Made by a program: the position numbers and the translations under genes. DNA of 42,072 bases from contig NZ_AUGY01000076.1 in the NCBI RefSeq assembly GCF_000422905.1, forward strand, positions 1-42,072, read 5' to 3'. This DNA is from Paenibacillus alginolyticus DSM 5050 = NBRC 15375 (GTDB lineage: Bacteria; Bacillota; Bacilli; Paenibacillales; NBRC-103111). Numbering within the stretch: position 1 is the first letter of the stretch; every line of letters starts with the position of its first letter. Below the pieces are notes generated by a model. It did not search any database and was not told the DNA's origin. It saw only the letters and a program-made list of their open reading frames with translations. Below, one piece after another: positions 15,078-22,129 of this stretch.

Positions 15078-16823
15078 ATGTTTACGGTATTAAAAAAATT
15101 AGCTTGGTTTTTCCGAATGAATTGGATTCGTTACACGATCGCCATTGGACTGCTTATTATTGTTGGAATCATTGATGTAATTCCACCGAAATTGATTGGC
15201 TACGCGATTGATGGCATACACATGGGAACTTTGACGGGCAGTAAATTGATCCAATTGCTCGCTTTTTGGGGGGCGCTAATTGTAGCTGGCTATGGGTTAT
15301 CCTACGTCTGGCTGTATCAGCTATTTGGTGGTGCTTTCGTGCTGGAGCGCATTCTTCGATCCCGATTAATGAGGCAACTGCTGCGGATGACGCCAACCTT
15401 CTATGAGCGTAACCGCACGGGTGACCTGATGGCGAGAGCTACGAATGATCTGCAAGCGGTGTCGACGACAGCGGGCTTTGGAATTTTGACCTTCGTAGAC
15501 TCGACGTTATTTATGCTTACCATCCTAAGTATGATGGGCTTCTTCATTAGCTGGAAGCTGACGTTCGCCTCGATTATCCCGCTGCCCATTATGGCCGTTG
15601 CGATTACGATCTATGGCGGACGCATCCATGAAAGATTCTTGCTCGCTCAGAATGCCTTCGGGCAAATGAATGACCGGGTGCTGGAGACGATAGCCGGTGT
15701 TCGCGTCATCCGTGCTTTTGTCCAAGAGAAAGCCAGTGAACGAAGCTTCAAAACGATGACAGACGATGTCTATCGCAAAAATATTGCGGTTGCGGTGATC
15801 GACGCCCTTTTTGAACCAACGGTCAAAATCCTAGTGGGCATTTCCTACTTAATCGGATTATGTTACGGCGGATATTTGGTATTTCACAGTGAACTGACGC
15901 TCGGAGAGCTCGTGTCCTTCAATACATTCCTTGGCATGCTGATCTGGCCGATGTTCGCTATTGGCGAATTAATGAACATTATGCAGCGCGGGAATGCCTC
16001 CCTCGATCGGGTGAATGAAACACTTGGTTATAAACCGGATGTAAAAGAGGATCCCAAAGCGACGACGCTGCTGCTGCCGAACTCGATTAGCTTTAAAGAT
16101 GTTACGTTCCGCTATCCTTCTTCTTCAATCGATAACTTGGTGAATATTAATTTCCACCTGCAGCGTGGACAGACGCTCGGAATTGTAGGACGTACGGGAA
16201 GCGGAAAATCAACGCTGCTTAAACAGCTGCTGAGAGAGTATCCATTAGGTCAAGGTGCGATTGTTATATCGGAAACACCGATCGAGAAATTAACCATCGA
16301 CACGCTGCATGGCTGGATTGGTTACGTGCCGCAAGAGCCGATTCTTTTCTCCAAAACAGTAAAAGAGAACATCATGTTCGGACGCAGCCAAGGAACGGAG
16401 GAAGAGCTGATACAAGCGCTTGAGCTGGCCGCGTTCCGCAAGGACGTGGAGTTCTTGCCAGAAGGCCTTCAAACGTTGGTGGGTGAAAAAGGCGTCGCCT
16501 TATCCGGCGGTCAGAAACAGCGCGTTTCCATTGCGAGGGCGCTTTATGTAGACCCCGAAATCCTCATGCTGGATGATGCGCTTTCTGCGGTGGACGCCAA
16601 AACAGAGGCTGAAATCATTCGCGGCATTCGGTCAGAACGAGCCGGCAAAACGACACTCATCACGACGCACAGACTCTCCGCTGTTCAGCATGCGGATTGG
16701 ATTCTTGTGCTGGATGAGGGGTATATCGTTGAAGAAGGTACTCATGAGCAGCTTGTCGAGCTTGGCGGCTGGTATAAAGAGCAGTATGACCGTCAGCAGT
16801 TAGAAGAACAGACGAAGGTTTAA
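15078..16823 (+). CDS. bmrC: Heterodimeric ABC multidrug exporter subunit BmrC-like (YheI)
   Basis: A 581-residue half-transporter: six TM helices in the first 300 residues and a C-terminal ATPase domain. Walker A is at 371-379 (GRTGSGKST), the signature LSGGQ at 475-479, and Walker B ends in Asp-Asp (LMLDD, Asp500) where an active site has Asp-Glu; the switch His is 531. The catalytic Glu is therefore replaced by Asp500, as in B. subtilis BmrC, making this the degenerate partner of a heterodimer. The product probably pairs with the next gene to export hydrophobic drugs. AGGAG at 15061-15065 is 12 nt before the ATG. Expression is likely controlled by the upstream leader. Confidence 0.9.
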   Translation: MFTVLKKLAWFFRMNWIRYTIAIGLLIIVGIIDVIPPKLIGYAIDGIHMGTLTGSKLIQLLAFWGALIVAGYGLSYVWLYQLFGGAFVLERILRSRLMRQLLRMTPTFYERNRTGDLMARATNDLQAVSTTAGFGILTFVDSTLFMLTILSMMGFFISWKLTFASIIPLPIMAVAITIYGGRIHERFLLAQNAFGQMNDRVLETIAGVRVIRAFVQEKASERSFKTMTDDVYRKNIAVAVIDALFEPTVKILVGISYLIGLCYGGYLVFHSELTLGELVSFNTFLGMLIWPMFAIGELMNIMQRGNASLDRVNETLGYKPDVKEDPKATTLLLPNSISFKDVTFRYPSSSIDNLVNINFHLQRGQTLGIVGRTGSGKSTLLKQLLREYPLGQGAIVISETPIEKLTIDTLHGWIGYVPQEPILFSKTVKENIMFGRSQGTEEELIQALELAAFRKDVEFLPEGLQTLVGEKGVALSGGQKQRVSIARALYVDPEILMLDDALSAVDAKTEAEIIRGIRSERAGKTTLITTHRLSAVQHADWILVLDEGYIVEEGTHEQLVELGGWYKEQYDRQQLEEQTKV

Positions 16824-16860
16824 TAAATAGATATCCGATGAAAAGAAGGTGAGAACCCTC

Positions 16861-18915
16861 ATGAAACAAACAGGTAAGCGGTTATTTCAATACGCGGCGT
16901 TATTCAAAAAGCCCTTGCTCATAGCGTTGTTATTCTTATCGGTCGCGGTGGCAACGGAGCTGGCAGGACCTTTTATCGCGAGACAGATGATTGATACACA
17001 CATTCTCGGTATCGAGAAGCCGTGGTACGAGACAACGTCTGCGACGCAAACTGATAAGGCCGTCCCAGCGGGTGGAGTTTTTTATAAGCGAAGCGACAAC
17101 TTCACAGAAGGCGAGCCGAAGGGGAAGGAAGTTCGCATTTTGCAGGTGGGGAGCCAATTCGTATGGGTGGATCAGCCGATCGCCTTTGATGGCGTACGCA
17201 AGCTAGCAGACAATGGTAAGCTTACAATTACACAAGGAACGGAAGAAGCGGAGTATGCCGTTAAGAAGCTGAGTATTCAAGAGCTTTACACGTTCTATAA
17301 ACCGGAATTTAACAGTCTAATGAAGCTTGCAGGCTTATATTTTCTGCTAATTATTATTGGTGCAGGCTTTACCTATGGACAAAAGTATTTACTTCAATCG
17401 GCGGCGAATCGGATTATCCAGCGCATGAGAAGTGATGTTTTTGCACAAATCCAGCGACTTCCGATCAACTATTTTGATAATCAGCCTGCGGGCAAAATTG
17501 TGTCAAGGATTACTAATGATACGGAGTCTGTCAGGGACCTGTATGTACAGGTGCTTGCGAACTTTTTTACAGGTACGATCTACATTGTGGGCATCATCGC
17601 GGCTTTATTCGTTCTAGATTACAGATTGGCTTTATTCACACTTCCGGTTATTCCTCTGCTTTATTTTTGGATCATTGTTTACCGTAAATATGCCTCCTTC
17701 TATAATCATGAAATTCGGGAGCGGATCGGCTCGATCAATGGGATGATCAATGAAGCGATTCAAGGCATGACGATCATTCAAGCTTTTCGCCGGCAAAAGG
17801 AAACGGTCCAGGAATTCGAACAATTGAACGATGAATATACGAAATATCAGAATAAACTGCTTAGCTTGAACTCGCTGACCTCTCATAACCTGATGAATGT
17901 GGTTCGGAACTTATTCTTCTTCGGTCTGATCTGGTATGTCGGGGGCAGTTCAATCAACTCATTGATCACTGTCGGTGTGCTGTACGCTTTCGTTGATTAT
18001 CTGAATCGGATGTTTCATCCGATGGTCGGGATTGTGAATCAGCTGCCGAATTTGGAGCGTGCTCTAGTATCTGCTGACCGTGTATTCGAGCTGCTTGATG
18101 AGCAGGGCATCGACGTGGCTGCGGAGAAATCGGATCGCTATCTGGGCAATGTGAAGTTCGAGCATGTTCGATTCGCCTACAAAGAAGGGGAGGATGTGCT
18201 CAAGGACATCACCTTCGAGGCGAAACAGGGGCAGACGGTGGCGCTTGTCGGTCATACTGGATCGGGCAAGAGCTCGATCTTGAATCTGCTCTTCCGCTTC
18301 TACGATGTGAATGAAGGCCGGATCACGGTGGACGGCCGCGATGTGCGGGAGATGCCCAAACAGCTGCTGCGTCAGCATATGGGCATCGTACTGCAAGATC
18401 CGTTCCTGTTCACAGGGACGATCGCGTCCAATGTTTCCTTGGACGATCCGTCCATCACCCGGGAACGGGTGGAGGCTGCGCTGCGAGAGGTTGGCGCAGA
18501 TGAGATGTTCAAGAGCCTGCCGCACGGCATCGATGAGCCCGTGATCGAGAAGGGCAGCACGCTGTCTGCCGGTCAGCGGCAGCTGATTTCTTTTGCCCGG
18601 GCGCTGGCGTTCGACCCGGCGATTCTGATACTCGATGAGGCGACGGCCTCCATCGACACGGAGACCGAGGCCATCATTCAGGCCGCGCTCGAAGTGCTTT
18701 CGAAGGGGCGGACCACCTTCATCATTGCCCACCGCCTGTCGACGATTAAAAGCGCCGACCAGATTCTTGTGCTCGACCACGGGGAGATCGTCGAGCGTGG
18801 CAACCATGAGGAGCTGATGGGGCTCCTCGGTCGGTACTACCAAATGTACCAGCTGCAGCAGGGACATCCGGAAACAGCCTCGGCCGCTGAAAGCGAAGTG
18901 CGAAGCGTGTTATAG
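16861..18915 (+). CDS. bmrD: Heterodimeric ABC multidrug exporter subunit BmrD-like (YheH)
   Basis: A 684-residue half-transporter. A large insert of about 100 residues between TM1 and TM2 (about 50-150) corresponds to the extracellular domain known in BmrD. Walker A is at 464-472 (GHTGSGKSS), the signature is LSAGQ (568-572, Ala for the usual Gly), and Walker B ends in DE with catalytic Glu593. Together with BmrC this gives one active site (BmrD Walker motifs plus BmrC LSGGQ) and one degenerate site (BmrC Asp500 plus BmrD LSAGQ). The ATG at 16861 is 7 nt after GAAGGTGAG; a GTG at 16849 is inside that site. It follows bmrC by 37 nt. The last third of the gene is GC-rich. Confidence 0.9.
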   Translation: MKQTGKRLFQYAALFKKPLLIALLFLSVAVATELAGPFIARQMIDTHILGIEKPWYETTSATQTDKAVPAGGVFYKRSDNFTEGEPKGKEVRILQVGSQFVWVDQPIAFDGVRKLADNGKLTITQGTEEAEYAVKKLSIQELYTFYKPEFNSLMKLAGLYFLLIIIGAGFTYGQKYLLQSAANRIIQRMRSDVFAQIQRLPINYFDNQPAGKIVSRITNDTESVRDLYVQVLANFFTGTIYIVGIIAALFVLDYRLALFTLPVIPLLYFWIIVYRKYASFYNHEIRERIGSINGMINEAIQGMTIIQAFRRQKETVQEFEQLNDEYTKYQNKLLSLNSLTSHNLMNVVRNLFFFGLIWYVGGSSINSLITVGVLYAFVDYLNRMFHPMVGIVNQLPNLERALVSADRVFELLDEQGIDVAAEKSDRYLGNVKFEHVRFAYKEGEDVLKDITFEAKQGQTVALVGHTGSGKSSILNLLFRFYDVNEGRITVDGRDVREMPKQLLRQHMGIVLQDPFLFTGTIASNVSLDDPSITRERVEAALREVGADEMFKSLPHGIDEPVIEKGSTLSAGQRQLISFARALAFDPAILILDEATASIDTETEAIIQAALEVLSKGRTTFIIAHRLSTIKSADQILVLDHGEIVERGNHEELMGLLGRYYQMYQLQQGHPETASAAESEVRSVL

Positions 18916-18922
18916 GGCAGGG

Positions 18923-18965
18923 AGCCAGCCGTCGGACTTATTGTCCGGAGGCTGGCTTTGGCTTT
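18923..18965 (+). terminator. Terminator of the bmrCD-like operon
   Basis: AGCCAGCC-GT-CGGAC, loop TTATT, then GTCCG-GA-GGCTGGCT and a T-rich tail (TTGGCTTTT). Confidence 0.8.
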
Positions 18966-18976
18966 TCTGAGTAGAT

Positions 18977-19000
18977 AAGAAAGTATAAGTTTTATACTTT
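18977..19000. repeat. Second copy of the AAGAAAGTATAAGTTTT motif
   Basis: The 17-nt motif seen at 2762-2778 recurs here and forms the palindrome AAGTATAA-GTT-TTATACTT. GC-rich, hairpin-prone sequence follows (CTCGTCC-CAGAA-GGACGA, about 19027-19045). No gene is visible between 18966 and 19191. Confidence 0.6.
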
Positions 19001-19191
19001 TGCTTCGCATCTACCTTGACAAACGCGCTCGTCCCAGAAGGACGACGGAGTCGTTTATCCTTGGAAACGGTATATGAAATGTTGCTGTCATCGTATAATT
19101 GATCTTATAGATTGGTTGTGTATTTCTATAATTTGATCAGCAATAGTTTCACTACCCTTTAGGAAATTGAGGTAAAGAAAAAGCCTACCGA

Positions 19192-19272
19192 ATGGTAGAC
19201 TTTGTAATAATCATGCTTGCGTTCGGTAGCTTTATACTGGCGCTATTGACATACATCGATAAACGGAAGTAA
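19192..19272 (+). CDS. Putative holin-like type I toxin (Hol_Tox family)
   Basis: A 26-residue hydrophobic peptide, MVDFVIIMLAFGSFILALLT then YIDKRK. The LAFGxFxLALLT core followed by a short basic end is the hallmark of the Hol_Tox/TxpA-like membrane toxins of type I toxin-antitoxin systems in Bacillota, which insert into the cytoplasmic membrane when not silenced by an antisense RNA. GAGGTAAAG at 19170-19178 is a plausible but distant ribosome binding site (13 nt). The downstream hairpin-rich 3' region with GTCTGTGCAGG and GGTCGCACC elements is typical of these loci. The antisense RNA is predicted from the opposite strand. Confidence 0.75.
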   Translation: MVDFVIIMLAFGSFILALLTYIDKRK

Positions 19273-19274
19273 CC

Positions 19275-19375
19275 CACTCGTATAGGTTGACGAGCTAGTG
19301 GCTTACTAACTCTACAATTCGGAGGGTATTCACACCCAAGTCTGTGCAGGAGATGGTGTTGGTCGCACCGTCTCT
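19275..19375 (-). ncRNA. Predicted antisense antitoxin RNA of the holin-like toxin locus
   Basis: TATAAT occurs on the minus strand at 19386-19381, oriented so that an RNA would run back across the 3' part of the toxin transcript. The region folds into GTAA-CCACT/AGTGG-TTAC (about 19267-19304) and smaller hairpins. The -35 is poor and both ends are estimates; the call relies on the usual convergent layout of these loci. Confidence 0.45.
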
Positions 19376-19380
19376 TTGTT
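19351..19380 (+). terminator. Terminator of the toxin transcript
   Basis: AGATGGTG (19351-19358) pairs with CACCGTCT (19366-19373) around TTGGTCG, followed by CTTTGTT. Confidence 0.6.
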
Positions 19381-19555
19381 ATTATAATCATACTACGTAT
19401 GCTGGGAAAACAACCTATTAACTATAAGGAGATGATGAGCCGATTACTAAGTGCGAACTACATTGGTTTTCTCTATAATTGCAGCATCTGAACTAGAATG
19501 AACTCCACTACGGACAAGGCTCTTTAACCGCACTAAAGACTATCTGTCGGCTCTA

Positions 19556-19564
19556 TGCTACAAT
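19556..19564 (+). promoter_or_regulatory. Extended -10 promoter element
   Basis: TGC-TACAAT, 36 nt before the start codon at 19600. No good -35 is visible. Nothing else was recognised between 19390 and 19555. Confidence 0.5.
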
Positions 19565-19599
19565 AAGTAATATTTCCCTATTTGAAATGGAGGAGCATC

Positions 19600-19911
19600 A
19601 TGCGCCCAGAAACGATTCGATTGTTAAACCTGCTTCAGCTGCTGTCCGAAATTGCTATTGCTGTCGGATACTTGCTTGGTCTTATTCCGTTTGTATATTT
19701 GTGGTCGTGCTCGTGGGTGATCCCACTCGTGTTCGTCAATCTGGTCTTTGCCATACTTACAAGCAATGGGACCACGACCAAGACGGTCATCAATATTGTT
19801 ATGGCTTTCTTGAGTTTTATACCAGTAGCGGGGTACCTTTTCCGTGTGGTTGGGATCGTTGTGTCCTGGATCAACATCCAGGCATTGGCGAAGGGAAGAA
19901 GAGGTTACTAG
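19600..19911 (+). CDS. Small multi-pass membrane protein, unknown function
   Basis: A 103-residue protein with three hydrophobic segments (about 17-36, 38-54, 65-92) and a basic C-terminus (AKGRRGY). GGAGGAG at 19589-19595 places the start at 19600; an upstream in-frame ATG at 19582 would bury this site. It is followed by a strong terminator and forms its own unit. I do not recognise the family. Confidence 0.65.
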   Translation: MRPETIRLLNLLQLLSEIAIAVGYLLGLIPFVYLWSCSWVIPLVFVNLVFAILTSNGTTTKTVINIVMAFLSFIPVAGYLFRVVGIVVSWINIQALAKGRRGY

Positions 19912-19929
19912 TTGTTCGTACAAAAAAAG

Positions 19930-19969
19930 ACGGATGGAGGCCGATAACTGGCTTCCATCCGTTTTTTTT
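19930..19969 (+). terminator. Intrinsic terminator
   Basis: ACGGATGGAGGCC and GGCTTCCATCCGT form a 13-bp stem (one G-T) with loop GATAACT, preceded by an A-run and followed by a T-run. Confidence 0.95.
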
Positions 19970-20021
19970 ACATAATTTTGGTTATGGGGTGTGTGGTGAC
20001 GAAGTTAAAAAGGTAAGGCAA

Positions 20022-20203
20022 GTTGTACTGCGTACAACAATTTCCTTGATTTCTGCTTGGAAAGCTCAGATTGTTGTATATTCAACAACAATTTAGCCAG
20101 TTTATAGGCTATAGAGCTACTTTAGGCTAATATTGTTGTATTTTTTGCAACAATCACGTGGACAACAGCGGATTAGCTTGCCAAAAGTTGTAGAAAGTAC
20201 AAC
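20022..20203. repeat. Array of four small hairpins, dispersed repeat copy A
   Basis: GTTGTA-CTGCG-TACAAC (20022-20038), TTGTTG-TATATT-CAACAA (20071-20088), ATTGTTGTA-TTTTT-TGCAACAAT (20132-20154) and GTTGTA-GAAAG-TACAAC (20187-20203) are spaced about 50-63 nt centre to centre. The first 110 nt are about 85% identical by eye to 41593-41710. No coding region is visible between 19970 and 20322. Confidence 0.85.
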
Positions 20204-20321
20204 AATCACACGGATGGGTAAGCGAATGTTTCAGGATTACGTCTCTTGGATGTAGCTTGCTTTGCCTCAACCATAAATGAATCTCAACCAAGGGCGGCGT
20301 AAGCCGTTTGTAATATTTGTT

Positions 20322-20387
20322 TGCTCTGTTTCTGCGCTGTTCTGCGCTGTTCTGCACTGCTTATCTGTTCTGCTCTGCTCTGTTCCG
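20322..20387 (-). repeat. CAG(C/T)GCAGAA-type short tandem repeat after a stop codon
   Basis: Read on the minus strand, directly after the stop codon of the NAD(P)-binding protein gene, comes GCGGAACAGAGCAGAGCAG, then repeated CAGTGCAGAA and CAGCGCAGAA units. A closely related tract follows the galE stop codon at 39708-39775. Confidence 0.8.
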
Positions 20388-21011
20388 CTAATAAGCAATC
20401 CCCACACGACATCCCACAAACTCGCCTTCGAGAGCAACTCGGTACGTGAAAGCCGCGGTGTCGCCCACGGAGATGGACATCCCGCCATCGGGCAAATAGT
20501 CCCGCTCGATGCGGTACTGCCCTTGCGGCTCGCCGTCGGGCAAATAAGTTGGACAGACGACTGTCCAACTTAAGCCCGAGGCAGCGAGCTGCTCCCACGC
20601 CTTGCGATGCTCTTCGGCAGCTCGCGCCCTCGAGCGCCGGGAGTCCGGCGCCTCATAGCGAAGCAAGCCGGGATGCGCTCTGCTTTGCAGAATGCCGGCT
20701 GTACCGACAGTGATAACTCGGCTTACGCCGTGTGTCTTCATAGCCTCTATAAGTAGAGGCGTAAACTCGGTCAGCACCGTGCCGCCATCGGTGCCGAGGC
20801 AGCTTATGACCAGCTCCGCTCCGCGGAGGGCAGCATGTAGATCATCTCCGTTACGAGCGTCCCCTTGAAACAAGGTTAAGCCTTCGGAGTGAATTCCCGT
20901 CAGCTTCTCCGGGCTTCGAACGAGTGCAGTGACTTCGTGGCCGTCCGCTAGTGCTTTTTCCAAGATTCTTCTTCCTACTCTTCCTGTGGCTCCTAGTATG
21001 AGAATATGCAC
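20388..21011 (-). CDS. NAD(P)H-binding (NmrA-like atypical SDR) protein
   Basis: A 207-residue Rossmann-fold protein of the NAD(P)H-binding/NmrA-like group. The nucleotide-binding motif GATGRVGRRI lies at residues 8-17, followed by ALVRSPEKL, FQGDARNGDDL and a LVISCLGTDGG strand. The usual catalytic YxxxK is not evident, as is common in this group, so a reductase or redox-sensing role is only suggested. Translation starts at GTG (21011-21009), 8 nt after GGGAGG. The gene is markedly GC-rich compared with both neighbours. A short tandem repeat follows immediately after the stop codon. Confidence 0.82.
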   Translation of the reverse strand: MHILILGATGRVGRRILEKALADGHEVTALVRSPEKLTGIHSEGLTLFQGDARNGDDLHAALRGAELVISCLGTDGGTVLTEFTPLLIEAMKTHGVSRVITVGTAGILQSRAHPGLLRYEAPDSRRSRARAAEEHRKAWEQLAASGLSWTVVCPTYLPDGEPQGQYRIERDYLPDGGMSISVGDTAAFTYRVALEGEFVGCRVGIAY

Positions 21012-21172
21012 GTTGGTGCCTCCCTGTTTCGTTAATAGTTACCATTATTATACGCCTATCACACGCGGGGAGGGAATTTACGTCGACCCCTTTGAATGCT
21101 ACTTGAACCGAGTGAGCGAATCCAGCATAATAGTAGGTACTTGATTACGGCATAGAAGGGAATTTCCCAAGC

Positions 21173-21886
21173 ATGAGAATTAATAAATATATTAGCGAAA
21201 CCGGGGTTTGCTCCAGACGTGAAGCGGACAAGTGGGTAGAAGCGAAGCGCGTTACGATTAATGGTGAGCTTGCTGGGTTGGGAAGCGTCGTGGGCCCTGG
21301 AGACGAGGTTCGGATTGACGGTCGGCCAATCGGTGAGAAGAAGGAGCATGTGTATATTGCTCTCAACAAGCCTGTAGGGATCACGAGTACTACCGAAGCG
21401 CATATCAGGGGCAACATTGTTGATTTCGTTGGGCATTCGGAGCGTATTTTTCCGATTGGGAGACTGGATAAAGATTCCGAAGGGCTCATCCTTCTGACCA
21501 ATAACGGAGATATTGTAAACCAGATTCTGCGAGCGGAGAATAACCATGATAAAGAATACATCGTGACGGTCAATCGGCCGATTACACCGATGTTTTTGCA
21601 AGGAATGGGCAGCGGGGTTCGCATTCTGGGGACGATGACGAAGCCTTGTGAGATTTACCAAGTTGGCGACCGCGTTTTCCGAATCATTCTCACGCAAGGG
21701 CTTAACCGGCAAATACGCCGGATGTGCGAGGCGTTCGGGTATCGCGTAGTGCGTCTGCAGAGGGTTCGGATCATGCATATCCATCTCGGTAATTTGAAGG
21801 TGGGCAAATGGCGGAATTTGACGCAAGGTGAAATGCAGGATTTAATGCACACACTTAGCAAAGAGAACACCCAGTCGAGTCGATAG
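21173..21886 (+). CDS. rluF: 23S rRNA pseudouridine synthase RluF
   Basis: A 237-residue enzyme of the RsuA family that isomerises a uridine in 23S rRNA (position 2604 in E. coli for RluF). The N-terminal S4 RNA-binding domain (1-50, RINKYISETGVCSRREADKW) is followed by the catalytic domain with Asp99 in IGRLDKDSEGLILLTN and the late QGLNRQIRRMCEAFGYRV motif. The start and ISETGVCSRREAD match RluF better than RsuA or RluB, but the target base cannot be proven from sequence alone. AAGGG upstream is a somewhat distant ribosome binding site. The gene is monocistronic with a terminator after it. Confidence 0.87.
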   Translation: MRINKYISETGVCSRREADKWVEAKRVTINGELAGLGSVVGPGDEVRIDGRPIGEKKEHVYIALNKPVGITSTTEAHIRGNIVDFVGHSERIFPIGRLDKDSEGLILLTNNGDIVNQILRAENNHDKEYIVTVNRPITPMFLQGMGSGVRILGTMTKPCEIYQVGDRVFRIILTQGLNRQIRRMCEAFGYRVVRLQRVRIMHIHLGNLKVGKWRNLTQGEMQDLMHTLSKENTQSSR

Positions 21887-21900
21887 TTCAGTTAATAAAA

Positions 21901-21948
21901 GCACATGTATGAACACCTGATAAAAGGGTTCTCAGACATGTGTTTTTT
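21901..21948 (+). terminator. Terminator of rluF
   Basis: CACATGT (21902-21908) and ACATGTG (21936-21942) close a hairpin with inner GAAC/GTTC pairing, followed by TTTTTT. Confidence 0.85.
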
Positions 21949-22129
21949 GTTAGTTATCCTAGATTTTTTAGCCATGAACCGTTTCGATCTAGTGGCATTT
22001 CGTATAAATAAAAATATATAGCGGTTATCTAGTTTCTAAAGCAACTTTTTTCCAGGTTTACACGTCGAGGATTATTATGGAAACTCTATGTCTCTAAAGC
22101 TTTTGGAACGTAAAACGTTGAGGAGGAAG

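Noticed and set aside
18064..18867. 267-codon minus-strand ORF inside bmrD
   Set aside because: It lies wholly antisense to the ATPase domain, is GC-driven, and its product resembles no family I know.
19185..19391. 68-codon minus-strand ORF over the toxin locus
   Set aside because: It is antisense to the holin-like toxin and its 3' hairpins. The region is better explained by an antisense RNA.
19428..19493. Short ORF after AAGGAG near 19428
   Set aside because: The ATG directly abuts the Shine-Dalgarno-like sequence and the product would be only about 19 residues with no recognisable feature.
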